From the NCBI RefSeq assembly GCF_933208495.1, contig NZ_CAKOET010000001.1, positions 1 through 64,000 of the forward strand: 64,000 nt of DNA, given 5' to 3'. The notes under the pieces were generated by a model that saw nothing but the letters and a program-made list of their open reading frames with translations, was not told where the DNA came from and did no database searches. Made by a program: the position numbers and the translations under genes. This stretch comes from Convivina praedatoris (GTDB lineage: Bacteria; Bacillota; Bacilli; Lactobacillales; Lactobacillaceae). Shown one piece after another: positions 1 to 8,467 of this stretch; the first letter of the stretch is position 1, and every line of letters starts with the position of its first letter.

Positions 1-102
1 TAGAGGAACCACCTGTATCCATCTCGAACACAGAAGTTAAGCTCTAGAGCGCCGAAAGTAGTGGCCGGAACGCTGGCTGTGAGGATAGGACGATGCGATG
101 CC
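1..102 (+). rRNA. 5S rRNA, 3' part
   Basis: The window opens inside a 5S rRNA: the conserved segment CGAACACAGAAGTTAAGC lies at about 28-45, followed by the GCGCCGAAAGTAGT loop E region and a GAGGATAGGACG 3' part. The 5' end lies outside the window, and the 3' end near 102 is estimated. The tRNA genes that follow directly indicate the end of an rRNA operon. Confidence 0.9.
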
Positions 103-131
103 GTACATAGACAGAGAGAGCAGTGAAATTC

Positions 132-222
132 GGAGAGGTGTCCGAGTCAGGCTGAAGGAGCACGGTTGGAAACCGTGTAAGCGGTGTAAGCTGCTTCGAG
201 GGTTCGAATCCCTTTCTCTCCA
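132..222 (+). tRNA. tRNA-Ser (GGA)
   Basis: Class II tRNA with a long variable arm. Acceptor GGAGAGG at 132-138 pairs with TCTCTCC at 215-221. The anticodon loop TTGGAAA gives anticodon GGA. The T arm carries GGTTCGAATCC. No CCA is encoded. It lies about 30 bp after the 5S rRNA, so it is probably cotranscribed with the rRNA operon. Confidence 0.93.
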
Positions 223-226
223 TATT

Positions 227-299
227 GGACGCTTAGCTCAGCTGGGAGAGCACCTGCCTTACAAGCAGGGGGTCACAGGTTCGATCCCTGTAGCGTCCA
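227..299 (+). tRNA. tRNA-Val (TAC)
   Basis: Acceptor GGACGCT pairs with AGCGTCC at 292-298. Anticodon loop CTTACAA gives TAC (valine). D-loop and T-loop (GGTTCGATCCC) are normal. Only four bases separate it from tRNA-Ser, so the two share a transcript. Confidence 0.93.
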
Positions 300-388
300 T
301 TGTCGTGTGCTTATAATTTGAGTACGCAGCTCTCTCTTAAGCATGAACATTAGTTGTCTTTGTAGGGTGCGATTCCTTATCATGTTTT

Positions 389-409
389 TCAGCTTTTGTG
401 CTGATTTTT
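389..409 (+). terminator. weak intrinsic terminator after tRNA-Val
   Basis: A 5-bp stem TCAGC/GCTGA with a six-base loop is followed by TTTTT. The stem is short, so termination may be partial, but the position between the rRNA-linked tRNA pair and the next tRNA group fits. Confidence 0.4.
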
Positions 410-417
410 ATTATAGT

Positions 418-491
418 AGGGATATAGTTTAACGGTAGAATAGCGGTCTCCAAAACCGTTGATGGGGGTTCGATTCCCTCTATCCCTGCCA
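418..491 (+). tRNA. tRNA-Trp (CCA)
   Basis: Acceptor AGGGATA pairs with TATCCCT at 481-487, followed by discriminator G and an encoded CCA. Anticodon loop CTCCAAA gives CCA, reading UGG. It is one base from tRNA-His. Confidence 0.93.
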
Positions 492-492
492 T

Positions 493-566
493 GGCGGTAG
501 TGGTGAAGTGGTTAACACACTGGTTTGTGGATCCAGCATGCGAGGGTTCGATCCCCTTCTACCGCC
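493..566 (+). tRNA. tRNA-His (GTG)
   Basis: Anticodon loop TTGTGGA gives GTG. The extra G-1 characteristic of tRNA-His is encoded at 493 and faces C73 at 566; GCGGTAG at 494-500 pairs with CTACCGC at 559-565. Confidence 0.93.
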
Positions 567-592
567 CTTACAAAGTATTATTCTTTGTTTTT

Positions 593-676
593 GCCGTTGT
601 GGCGGAATTGGCAGACGCGCTGGACTCAAAATCCAGTGGTGGCAACACCGTGTGGGTTCGACTCCCACCGACGGCA
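593..676 (+). tRNA. tRNA-Leu (CAA)
   Basis: Class II tRNA with a long variable arm. Acceptor GCCGTTG pairs with CGACGGC at 669-675 with discriminator A. Anticodon loop CTCAAAA gives CAA, which reads UUG. It is the last tRNA of the cluster and runs into a strong terminator. Confidence 0.93.
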
Positions 677-680
677 TTAT

Positions 681-707
681 CCTTGAGTTTATCTCAAGGT
701 TTTTTTT
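681..707 (+). terminator. intrinsic terminator of the tRNA cluster
   Basis: Perfect 7-bp stem CCTTGAG/CTCAAGG with loop TTTAT, followed by eight T residues. It directly follows tRNA-Leu. Confidence 0.92.
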
Positions 708-794
708 GTTTTATTTGAATTTTGTTTACTTGCTAATCGTTATATTTTTAGGTATTCTAGGTTATGATACAGCTGTTTAGAATTGGAGATGATT

Positions 795-1511
795 TTGAAG
801 AATAGTGATTTTTTACAGGCATTGGCTGAGCATGATATTTATTTAAATGAACAGCAAGAAAATCAATTTGAACGTTATTTTGAATTGTTGGTTGAGACAA
901 ATAGATTGTACAATTTAACTGCTATTACTGAACGAGATGATGTTTATTTAAAGCATTTTTATGATTCATTAACGTTAGCAATTTATGTACGCGATTTATC
1001 GCGGAATGATATTTCATTGGTTGATGTTGGTGCTGGTGCTGGTTTTCCATCCCTACCTTTAAAGATTTTATTTCCTAATTTAAACGTTACCATGATTGAG
1101 GCGTTAAACAAGAGAGTTTCTTTTTTGAAAAATGTTATTAGAGAGCTTAATCTTGATGGTGTCTCGGTGATTCATGGGCGAGCTGAAGATTTGGCACACG
1201 ATAAGAATTATCGTGAGAAATTTGACTATGCGACTGCACGAGCCGTAGCTCGGACAAGTGTGCTTGCAGAATATACGTTGCCCTTTGTCCGTTTAAATGG
1301 GAAGTTGTTGGTTATGAAAGGCTCAGCAGCAGATGATGAATTGGCTGATGGGAAACGAGCTCTTACCTTACTAGGAGGACGCCTAGACGAACAGTTTGAT
1401 TTCGAGCTATTCAATAATGATGCAAGGGTTATTCAAGTTGTTGAAAAAATGAATGAAACGCCTCGAAAATATCCTCGGCAGGCTGGTATACCAAGTAGAA
1501 AGCCGCTTTAA
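795..1511 (+). CDS. rsmG: 16S rRNA (guanine-N7) methyltransferase RsmG
   Basis: RsmG (GidB) methylates N7 of a conserved guanine in the 530 loop of 16S rRNA using S-adenosylmethionine. The AdoMet-binding motif VDVGAGAGFPSLPLKI is at about residues 75-90, and the N-terminal QALAEHDIYLNEQQ and NLTAITERDD segments are typical. Start choice: a TTG at 783 and an ATG at 789 are in frame, but the only good ribosome site, GGAG at 785-788, is six bases before a TTG at 795. That start gives 238 residues, the normal family length. It precedes parA, the usual Lactobacillales order. The 795 start is inferred; the gene call itself is secure. Confidence 0.92.
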   Translation: MKNSDFLQALAEHDIYLNEQQENQFERYFELLVETNRLYNLTAITERDDVYLKHFYDSLTLAIYVRDLSRNDISLVDVGAGAGFPSLPLKILFPNLNVTMIEALNKRVSFLKNVIRELNLDGVSVIHGRAEDLAHDKNYREKFDYATARAVARTSVLAEYTLPFVRLNGKLLVMKGSAADDELADGKRALTLLGGRLDEQFDFELFNNDARVIQVVEKMNETPRKYPRQAGIPSRKPL

Positions 1512-1534
1512 ATAGCTTTTCAAAGGAGAGTGTA

Positions 1535-2296
1535 ATGACGCATATTATCACCTTAGCCAATCAAAAGGGTGGTGTCGGGAAGACAACCACCAGTATTAAT
1601 TTGGGAGCAGGCTTAGCGCAAGCTGGGCAGCGTGTTTTACTAGTTGATATTGATCCACAGGGTAATGCAACTTCTGGATTGGGCGTTGATAAATCAACTT
1701 TACATTCAAGTACATATGATGTTTTGTTAGGTAAAAGTGATATACAAAAAAATATAGTAGCTACCGATAATTTTGATTTATTGCCGGGTACGATTGAGCT
1801 TTCTGAAGTTGGAATTCAATTAGTTAATGTTGAAAATCGTGAATTTTGTTTAAAAGAGGCTTTGGCAAAGGTAGATGATCAGTATGATTTTATTTTAATT
1901 GACAACCCACCTTCATTGGGACTATTAACTATTAATTCGTTTACTGCAGCTAATTCAGTTCTAATTCCTGTCCAAACTGAGTTTTACGCTTTAGAGGGAT
2001 TGGGTCAGTTGATTAATACTGTTGAATTAGTACGACAACAATTTAATCCGGAGCTGGAAATTGCTGGAATTTTATTAACCATGTATGATGGTCGGACTAA
2101 TTTAGCAAAGCAAGTGAGTCAGGAAGTTCGGGATTACTTTGGTGATCGCGTATATAAAACAGTAGTGCCAAGAACAGTCCGGTTAAGTGAAGCACCTTCG
2201 TACGGACAATCAATTATCGACTTCGATCCTCGTAGTATTGGATCACGTGTTTATGAGGAATTATCCCAGGAGGTGTTAAAGCAATATGGCCAATAA
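1535..2296 (+). CDS. parA: chromosome partitioning ATPase ParA (Soj)
   Basis: ParA/Soj is a deviant Walker-type ATPase that binds DNA as an ATP dimer and works with ParB in origin segregation and control of replication initiation. The deviant Walker A motif KGGVGKTTTSINLG is at residues 10-23, followed by the Walker A' segment VDIDPQGNATSG and the Walker B region DFILIDNPPSLG. Its 253 residues match the family. AGGAGAG precedes the ATG, and the 3' end overlaps parB by 11 bp, so the two are translationally coupled. I saw no exact parS (TGTTTCACGTGAAACA) nearby. Confidence 0.95.
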   Translation: MTHIITLANQKGGVGKTTTSINLGAGLAQAGQRVLLVDIDPQGNATSGLGVDKSTLHSSTYDVLLGKSDIQKNIVATDNFDLLPGTIELSEVGIQLVNVENREFCLKEALAKVDDQYDFILIDNPPSLGLLTINSFTAANSVLIPVQTEFYALEGLGQLINTVELVRQQFNPELEIAGILLTMYDGRTNLAKQVSQEVRDYFGDRVYKTVVPRTVRLSEAPSYGQSIIDFDPRSIGSRVYEELSQEVLKQYGQ

Positions 2297-3188
2297 GAAA
2301 GGTGGCTTGGGCAAAGGGATGGACTCATTATTTGGGACAAATCGGATTTCACCAAAGGCTTTAGCGCATTCTAAACAGGCAGTGCGAAATCCGGATGTGC
2401 AAGAACAAATTGTTAGTATTTCAATTGATAAGATTCAAGCGAACCCCTTTCAACCAAGAACAAATTTTCGTCCAGAATTAATCCAAGAGTTAGCCGATTC
2501 GATTAAGCAAAATGGTTTACTGACACCGATTATTGTGCGTCCAATGGGCAGTTATTATCAGATTATTGCTGGGGAACGTCGTCTTCGAGCAATTCAATTA
2601 TTAAAGCGGACAGAAATTGCTGCAATTGTACGCACAACAAATGATGAAACTATGGCCACGTTGGCTCTAATTGAAAATCTACAACGAGACGATTTAAATC
2701 CAATCGAAGAAGCACAGGCTTTTCAGGTGATATTGGATCAAACTGGTATTTCTCAGAGCGAGTTGGCTCAAAATTTGGGCAAAGAACGGACTACCGTTGC
2801 TAATTCATTGCGGTTGTTAAAGTTACCTAAAAAGGTTCGAGATTTAGTAGAAGTTGACAGCTTATCAATGGGACAGGCCCGCGCACTTTTGGGATTGGAA
2901 AATCAAAGTTCACTAGAACACGTACTGTCACTTATTTTAGATAAAGATTTAAATGTTCGACAGACGGAACAGTTAGTTAAACAAGTTAATGAAGGACCTG
3001 TAGATTCCAAACCTGATAAACAAGTTTCACCTTATGCTTTAGATTTAGCCCATCAATTAGAAGAAAAGTTTGGTACCAAAGTGAAAGTTCAGGCTAGTCG
3101 GGGCGGTCGTGGAAAAATTGAAATTAATTATTTATCTCAAGAGGATTTGACTCGAATTTTATCCTTATTAGAAATTGAGGTTGATTGA
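2286..3188 (+). CDS. parB: ParB/Spo0J family chromosome partitioning protein
   Basis: ParB is a CTP-dependent DNA clamp that loads at parS and spreads; ParA is its partner. The N-terminal KKGGLGKGMDSLFG motif is present. The CTPase domain (about 45-130) contains NPFQPR and the GERRLRAIQLL box. A helix-turn-helix KB domain (ISQSELAQNLGKERTTVANSLRLLKLP) and a C-terminal dimerisation domain follow. At 300 residues it is a standard chromosomal ParB rather than a Noc paralogue; a separate Noc gene is not seen here. Confidence 0.94.
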   Translation: MANKKGGLGKGMDSLFGTNRISPKALAHSKQAVRNPDVQEQIVSISIDKIQANPFQPRTNFRPELIQELADSIKQNGLLTPIIVRPMGSYYQIIAGERRLRAIQLLKRTEIAAIVRTTNDETMATLALIENLQRDDLNPIEEAQAFQVILDQTGISQSELAQNLGKERTTVANSLRLLKLPKKVRDLVEVDSLSMGQARALLGLENQSSLEHVLSLILDKDLNVRQTEQLVKQVNEGPVDSKPDKQVSPYALDLAHQLEEKFGTKVKVQASRGGRGKIEINYLSQEDLTRILSLLEIEVD

Positions 3189-3190
3189 TC

Positions 3191-3394
3191 ATGGCTACAC
3201 CAGATTATCAATTACATGACATTGTTGAAATGAAAAAGCCACATGCCTGTGGAGTTAATTCTTGGGAAATCATGCGAGTTGGTGCAGATATTAAAATTAC
3301 TTGTACTGCATGCCAACGGACAATTATGATGACACGTTTTAATTTTAATAAGCGAATTAAGCGTATTTTAAAAGCAGCATCGAAAATAAAATAA
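3191..3394 (+). CDS. DUF951 family small protein
   Basis: Short basic protein with the DUF951 signature: MKKPHACGVNSWEIMRVGADIK, then a CTACQRTIMMTR segment. The two cysteines beside the downstream one suggest a metal or nucleic-acid binding fold, but no function is established. I start at the ATG at 3191 (67 residues) rather than the upstream in-frame TTG at 3185. It lies between parB and ychF, its conserved position in Firmicutes. Confidence 0.85.
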   Translation: MATPDYQLHDIVEMKKPHACGVNSWEIMRVGADIKITCTACQRTIMMTRFNFNKRIKRILKAASKIK

Positions 3395-3421
3395 GTTATC
3401 AAGAAAAGAGGAAGTAGTTTC

Positions 3422-4522
3422 ATGGCACTTACTGCTGGAATTGTTGGTTTACCAAACGTTGGGAAGTCAACATTATTTAATGCAATTACCAAGGCTGGGG
3501 CAGAAATGGCCAATTATCCCTTCGCTACAATCGAACCTAATGTGGGTATGGTAGAGGTGCCTGACAAGCGCTTAGAGAGAATTCAAGAAATTGAGCCCGC
3601 TGATAAAATTATTCCAACCACCTTTGAATTTACTGACATTGCTGGAATTGTGAAGGGTGCTTCTCAGGGAGAGGGCTTGGGTAATAAATTCTTAGAAAAT
3701 ATTCGTCAGGTAAATGCGATTGTGCATGTGGTACGTGCTTTTGATGATGATCAAATTATTCACGTTAATGGCGTGGTTAATCCACTTGATGATATTGACA
3801 CAATTAATACCGAATTAATTTTAGCTGATTTAGAAGCAGTTGATAAGCGCTATGCTAAAGTTGCCCGGGCTGCTAAGGGTAGTGACAAAGAAGCAAAGTT
3901 AGAAGCAGCGGTACTAGAAAAAATTAAGCCAGTGTTGGAGGCGGGGAAATCTGTTCGCACGATTGATTTTAACGAGGAAGAACAAACTGTTGTAAAAGGG
4001 TTATTTTTGTTGACATCTAAACCTGTATTATATGTTGCTAATATTGCTGAAGATGAAATGGGCAATCCGACTCAGTCTGCTTATTACCAACAAATTCAAG
4101 AATTCGCCGCTAGTGAAAACGCAGAAGTAATTGCTTTATCAGCCAATGCTGAAGAGGAAATTACCCAATTAGATGAAGATGAAAAAGCTGATTACCTTGA
4201 ATTAGCTGGTGTCGATGAACCTGGTTTGAACAAGTTAATCCGCGCCGCCTATCACTTATTGGACTTACGTACTTTCTTTACTGCTGGTGGGAAAGAAACT
4301 CGCGCTTGGACTTTTAAAGCGGGTGCTAAAGCGCCACAAGCAGCCGGTGTTATTCACTCTGATTTTGAACGTGGCTTTATTCGGGCCGAAACGATGAGCT
4401 TTGAAGATCTAGATCAGTATGGATCAGTTAAAGCTGTAAAAGAGGCCGGTAAGCTTCGTTCAGAAGGAAAAGAATATGTTGTGCAGGATGGCGATATTAT
4501 CGAGTTTAGGTTTAACGTTTAA
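3422..4522 (+). CDS. ychF: redox-regulated Obg-like ATPase YchF
   Basis: YchF/OLA1 is an Obg-family P-loop protein that hydrolyses ATP in preference to GTP and associates with ribosomes. G1 is GLPNVGKSTLFNAIT at residues 8-22, G3 is DIAGIVKGASQGEGLGNKF, and NIAED replaces the NKxD guanine-specificity motif. A coiled coil lies in the middle and a TGS domain at the C-terminus (FTAGGKETRAWTF to DGDIIEFRFNV). Its 366 residues are the family norm. The RBS AAGAGGAAG precedes the ATG. Confidence 0.95.
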   Translation: MALTAGIVGLPNVGKSTLFNAITKAGAEMANYPFATIEPNVGMVEVPDKRLERIQEIEPADKIIPTTFEFTDIAGIVKGASQGEGLGNKFLENIRQVNAIVHVVRAFDDDQIIHVNGVVNPLDDIDTINTELILADLEAVDKRYAKVARAAKGSDKEAKLEAAVLEKIKPVLEAGKSVRTIDFNEEEQTVVKGLFLLTSKPVLYVANIAEDEMGNPTQSAYYQQIQEFAASENAEVIALSANAEEEITQLDEDEKADYLELAGVDEPGLNKLIRAAYHLLDLRTFFTAGGKETRAWTFKAGAKAPQAAGVIHSDFERGFIRAETMSFEDLDQYGSVKAVKEAGKLRSEGKEYVVQDGDIIEFRFNV

Positions 4523-4547
4523 TCTGAAAAAAATTTGCATCGAATAA

Positions 4548-5264
4548 ATGGTGAATACTGTGACTGAAAATAATCATGAATTAACAAAGAAGAATCAAGA
4601 TTTTATTTTTCAACTAAAAAAGCACCTAGATCATGCTGATATGCCTTCAGAAAAGATTGAAGGAGTTGTGCAAGAGGTTACTGATAATTTATTAGAAAAG
4701 CAGGGGAAGGGTACCACAGCCAGCCAATTATATGGTAGTCCTTTAAAGTTGGCTCAGCATTATTTAGATCCTAATGTCAATGCTAAGAAGTTGCACGATT
4801 ATCCAGCGTGGGTATTGGCGGTTGATACTAGTTCAGTCTTGCTAATGTTTATGACGCTTTTTTTTGCTATTACAACTGGTATTTCGGCAGGATCACAGCA
4901 AGGACAAGGTGTTGGAATCGTTTCAGCAATTTTCCTATCAATTTGGGGTGGTGTGTTATACACGTTAGTAATGTTACATCTAATTCCTAACCCTAAAAGT
5001 TCTAAAAAAATTAATAAGTGGTCAGCATGGTTGTTAATTCCCTTAATTTTGATTGCCTGGGTTGGAGGATTTTTGGTAACAGTTGTGATTCCATCTGTTA
5101 TCAACCCAGTTTTGCCAGGATATGGTAATGTAGCAGTGGCAGCCGTAACTTACTTGATTTACCGTTGGAACCGTAAGCAGGCCGGTATTCCATCTGGTGG
5201 TATTTTAGCTATTAGTAAGCTAGCGCAACAAGCACGTATGCAGAATCAAAATGACAAGGGCTAA
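4548..5264 (+). CDS. DUF1129 family membrane protein
   Basis: 238-residue protein with a soluble helical N-terminus (about 1-80, ending in a short LYGSPLKLAQHYLDP motif typical of DUF1129/DUF1048-like proteins) and four to five hydrophobic segments: about 85-110, 125-145, 160-185 and 190-210. It is usually found after ychF in lactobacilli; function unknown. No clear Shine-Dalgarno precedes the ATG, so an internal GTG at 4560 is possible. It ends three bases before the response regulator. Confidence 0.75.
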   Translation: MVNTVTENNHELTKKNQDFIFQLKKHLDHADMPSEKIEGVVQEVTDNLLEKQGKGTTASQLYGSPLKLAQHYLDPNVNAKKLHDYPAWVLAVDTSSVLLMFMTLFFAITTGISAGSQQGQGVGIVSAIFLSIWGGVLYTLVMLHLIPNPKSSKKINKWSAWLLIPLILIAWVGGFLVTVVIPSVINPVLPGYGNVAVAAVTYLIYRWNRKQAGIPSGGILAISKLAQQARMQNQNDKG

Positions 5265-5267
5265 ACT

Positions 5268-5957
5268 ATGAAAATTTTAGTTGTTGACGATGATTTAGAA
5301 ATTGCTGAATTATTAGAAATATATCTTAAAAATGAAGGCTATGAACCAATTATTGCCAATGATGGTCGTGATGCCCTATCTAAATTGAATACCAATCCGG
5401 ATATTGCCTTAATGATACTAGACATTATGATGCCGAACATGAGTGGCCAAGAGGTGTTAAAGGCTGTTCGTAAGGATACTCATATGCCCATTATTATGCT
5501 ATCGGCTAAATCGAGTGATATGGATAAAATTCAAGGCCTTATTTCAGGGGCTGATGACTATGTCACGAAACCATTTAACCCGTTAGAAGTTATGGCTCGG
5601 GTACGTTCTTTACTACGACGGTCACAGAATTTAGTCAAGGAATCTAAACCAGATGTTTTGGATATTGGCTTTTTGGTTATTAACAAAGATAGTCACGAAG
5701 TGAAGACTGCTGCAGGTGAAATCGTTAATTTAACTGCCTTGGAATTTGGAATTTTATATCTGTTAGCTTCACATCCTAATCGGGTTTTCTCGGCGGATGA
5801 TATTTTTGAAAGAGTTTGGCAGCAGGAATCAGTTGTTTCAGCTAAGACAGTTATGGTTCATGTTTCTCATTTGCGGGATAAATTGGAAGAAGCTACCCAA
5901 GGGGATCAGGTTATTCAAACTGTTTGGGGCGTCGGCTATAAGATTGAAGTTAGTTAA
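5268..5957 (+). CDS. OmpR/PhoB family response regulator
   Basis: Receiver domain with acidic pocket D8-D9, phospho-acceptor D52 (MILDIMMP) and K101 (DYVTKPF), followed by an OmpR-type winged helix (about 130-229, with NLTALEFGILYLLASHPNRVFS and VSHLRDKLE). It forms a pair with the histidine kinase that starts two bases after its stop. The sequence is VanR-like, but no vanH/A/X genes are here. The downstream D,D-carboxypeptidase suggests cell-envelope control, which is inference. Confidence 0.9.
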   Translation: MKILVVDDDLEIAELLEIYLKNEGYEPIIANDGRDALSKLNTNPDIALMILDIMMPNMSGQEVLKAVRKDTHMPIIMLSAKSSDMDKIQGLISGADDYVTKPFNPLEVMARVRSLLRRSQNLVKESKPDVLDIGFLVINKDSHEVKTAAGEIVNLTALEFGILYLLASHPNRVFSADDIFERVWQQESVVSAKTVMVHVSHLRDKLEEATQGDQVIQTVWGVGYKIEVS

Positions 5958-5959
5958 TT

Positions 5960-7072
5960 ATGATGAGTGGCAAAAGAAAAAAAAATATGTTGATCTTAAT
6001 AGTAAGGTCAATGGGATGGTTAGTTGTTTCAATATTAGCAATATTAATGTTGTCAAATTTAATGGAACGCTATTTTTCTTGGTGGTCAGCGAGTTTCCGT
6101 TGGCCTTTTTTTTGCATCTTACTTGTATTAAATATATTCGGATTACTCATCGTAGATATTCGTAGTTGGCGTCGAAAGCGGAGTTTACAAGAGCTTAGTC
6201 ATCAATTAATCGTATTAGCTAGTGAAAAACCTGAAACAAAAATTACGTGGGAGACAAACTCTTTCCCTGAATTACAGGAGCTAATTAAGGCTTTTAATCG
6301 TGTAAATAATCATTCGCAACAACTTTATCAAGAAGAATTAAAAGTCGAAAAATCCAAAGACGAAATGATGAGTAATATTTCTCATGATTTACGTACCCCT
6401 TTGACGACAATTATTGGTTATTTGGGGTTGGTAGTAAATCAGACTCAGACTCTTTCAGCTGAGGAACAACAAAAATATATTAAAACTGCTTATGATAAAT
6501 CTAATCAAATGAAGGCTTTGGTTGAGGACTTATTTGAATTTTCTAAAACCCAATCGCAAGATGTTAACTTAAATTTAACCCAGTTTAATTTGGGTGATTT
6601 ATTCGCCCAACTTTTAGCCAGTTATGAGTTAGAGGCGCAGCAACGTGGAATTACTTTGAGTTATGATATTAGTCCCAAACTCATTGTCATGTACGGAGAT
6701 TCTGATAAGTTAGCACGAGTTTTCATTAATTTGTTGAATAATGCCTTTAAATACGCTGATGGGGCTACATTTATCAAACTAACTGCTCAGATAAAAGAAC
6801 GCAACATGGCTGAAATACATGTGGTTAATAATGGGGCGGCAATTCCTAGTGCCTCTATTAAAGATCTGTTTGATCGTTTCTATCGAGTAGATAATTCACG
6901 AAATAGTAGTACTGGTGGCAGTGGCTTAGGTTTAGCCATAGTAAAAGGGATCGTTTCTCAGCATCAGGGAAAAATTTGGGTTGAATCTGACCAAGATTTG
7001 ACTGCTTTTATAATTAAAATGCCTTTGAGTCAATCAGAAGAGGAAAGCAATGATTCGCCTGGAAAAAATTAA
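5960..7072 (+). CDS. sensor histidine kinase (VanS/PhoR-like)
   Basis: Two N-terminal membrane helices (about 12-33 and 50-66) are separated by only a short outside loop, so it probably senses within the membrane. HisKA has the phospho-acceptor H142 in SNISHDLRTPLTTI. The HATPase_c domain has N box NLLNNAFKYAD and G boxes DRFYRVDNSRNSS and GGSGLGLAIVKGI. No extracellular sensor or PAS domain is seen. The gene overlaps the following carboxypeptidase by 23 bp, so the three genes form one operon. Confidence 0.9.
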   Translation: MMSGKRKKNMLILIVRSMGWLVVSILAILMLSNLMERYFSWWSASFRWPFFCILLVLNIFGLLIVDIRSWRRKRSLQELSHQLIVLASEKPETKITWETNSFPELQELIKAFNRVNNHSQQLYQEELKVEKSKDEMMSNISHDLRTPLTTIIGYLGLVVNQTQTLSAEEQQKYIKTAYDKSNQMKALVEDLFEFSKTQSQDVNLNLTQFNLGDLFAQLLASYELEAQQRGITLSYDISPKLIVMYGDSDKLARVFINLLNNAFKYADGATFIKLTAQIKERNMAEIHVVNNGAAIPSASIKDLFDRFYRVDNSRNSSTGGSGLGLAIVKGIVSQHQGKIWVESDQDLTAFIIKMPLSQSEEESNDSPGKN

Positions 7073-8378
7073 AAATAAAAATACTAAATTTCGCTACTTC
7101 TTATGGTTAATTATTTTGATTATCTTGGTAATTGTCGGTCACTACGGGCAAGTAGCTTTTACTCGACATGGTAATCTAGTAAAAATGGATTTAGTTGAAA
7201 AACCGACTAAATTAGATGTTAAAGCTAATTCGGCCCTGGTAGTTGATTGTACAACCGGACAAATTTTGGGCGAGAAAAATGCCGATGAACAGGTTAAGAT
7301 TGCTTCTCAAAGTAAAATGTTGACGGCTTATGGCGTACTGCAAGCCGTGAAAAAGGGTCATATTAAGTGGGATGATCAGGTAACGATTCCGGCTAATGCC
7401 GATTTATCCAAGCAACAAAAAGAGACATTTTCGCATTTAGAAATTCGTACTGGTGATCGGGTATCGGTTCGTGATCTTTACACGGCCATGTTTACTAATT
7501 CTGCCAATGATGCAGCCTTTGCTTTGGCAAGTTATTTAACTCCGGCTAACAAAAGTACTCAATCTGTGTTGCAAGGTTGGGCCAAGGAACTGAAGCTCAG
7601 TAAATCTGAGTGGTATAACGCAGCTGGACAGCAAAATGGGGATGCTTTTGATAATCGGATTAAAACTGAACCAGTTTCGGCGGCGAATCATGCCAGTGCT
7701 AAAGAAGTGGCCCAAATTGCTAGTGCTGATTTAACCTTGGATCCAAACTTAAAAACAGTGGGGCAACAGCCTTATTTAACATATACCAAAAATGGTCGGA
7801 TTAAGACTACTATTTTAACTGATTTTGGACAAGATAACGGCCAAATTGCGGCCCAATTAAAAAGTCCGTATAATTTATCTATTGTTGGTCTTAAAACCGG
7901 TTCAACGCCGGAATCAGGCGCTGCTTTAACTGCTATAGTGACAGATGGACAAGGAAACGAATTTTTGACAGTTATCAATGGTGCTGGTGATTATGAAGAT
8001 CATGTTCAGCGTTTTCAAAAATCTCTTGACATGGTTGGACAGGTTTTAAATGAAAAGCAAGCACACACATATCACAGTGGTGACACTCTGCAGGAAATGC
8101 TGGCGCCCAATACGCAAGCTGGTAAAATAGCAGTGCATGTGGCTAATACTCAAACCTTTTGGGTTAAAAAGGGAGAATCATTAGCATTAAAGATTCCTGA
8201 TCATACCACTGAATCGAAAATTAAAAAGGATGAACTTATTGGCACTGCCGTGCCTAAATTGAAAGCTGAGTATTTGCCATCAAATATAAATCGGCAACAA
8301 AATATTTTATTAGCCAGCAGTCAAAGCAGTAATCCTGCTAATAATTGGGAGAAAATTTTACGCTGGATTTGGCCTTGA
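7050..8378 (+). CDS. dacA: D-alanyl-D-alanine carboxypeptidase (PBP5 type, family S11)
   Basis: Removes the terminal D-Ala from peptidoglycan stem peptides outside the membrane. A signal/anchor helix lies at about 15-33. Active-site motifs are present in order: SQSK (S-x-x-K), SAN (TNSANDAAFAL) and KTG (LKTGSTPESG). The C-terminal third is the PBP5-associated beta domain, ending in an amphipathic WEKILRWIWP tail that should anchor it to the membrane surface. Linkage to the two-component genes points to envelope-stress control. The symbol follows the family; paralogues cannot be excluded. Confidence 0.87.
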   Translation: MIRLEKIKNKNTKFRYFLWLIILIILVIVGHYGQVAFTRHGNLVKMDLVEKPTKLDVKANSALVVDCTTGQILGEKNADEQVKIASQSKMLTAYGVLQAVKKGHIKWDDQVTIPANADLSKQQKETFSHLEIRTGDRVSVRDLYTAMFTNSANDAAFALASYLTPANKSTQSVLQGWAKELKLSKSEWYNAAGQQNGDAFDNRIKTEPVSAANHASAKEVAQIASADLTLDPNLKTVGQQPYLTYTKNGRIKTTILTDFGQDNGQIAAQLKSPYNLSIVGLKTGSTPESGAALTAIVTDGQGNEFLTVINGAGDYEDHVQRFQKSLDMVGQVLNEKQAHTYHSGDTLQEMLAPNTQAGKIAVHVANTQTFWVKKGESLALKIPDHTTESKIKKDELIGTAVPKLKAEYLPSNINRQQNILLASSQSSNPANNWEKILRWIWP

Positions 8379-8406
8379 TTTGTGAAATAAGTACTTGAAT
8401 GTTCTT

Positions 8407-8445
8407 TACCACGAGGAATATGCTATAATCGTGGTAGCGTTTACA
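8407..8445 (+). promoter_or_regulatory. pgi promoter with dyad and cre-like site
   Basis: An extended -10 (TGCTATAAT, 8421-8429) is bracketed by a perfect 8-bp dyad, TACCACGA at 8407-8414 and TCGTGGTA at 8429-8436. TGGTAGCGTTTACA at 8432-8445 matches the CcpA cre consensus with one mismatch on the reverse strand. No good -35 is seen, as is common for TGn promoters. Regulation is inferred only from these motifs. Confidence 0.5.
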
Positions 8446-8467
8446 ATAACAGAAAGGGTTAATTGTT

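Noticed and set aside
98-718. Several short open frames across the tRNA cluster
   Set aside because: They run through tRNA-Ser, Val, Trp, His and Leu sequences and have no ribosome sites; they are shadows of RNA genes.
2200-2300. parS site near parA-parB (GGATCACGTGTTT)
   Set aside because: It shares only the central CACGTG and misses the flanking positions of the parS consensus.
5797-6165. Open frame overlapping the response regulator and kinase
   Set aside because: A different frame inside two clear genes, without domain signals of its own.
5268-8378. Vancomycin resistance cluster (vanRS with a D,D-carboxypeptidase)
   Set aside because: No vanH, ligase or vanX genes; the carboxypeptidase is an ordinary PBP5-type serine enzyme.
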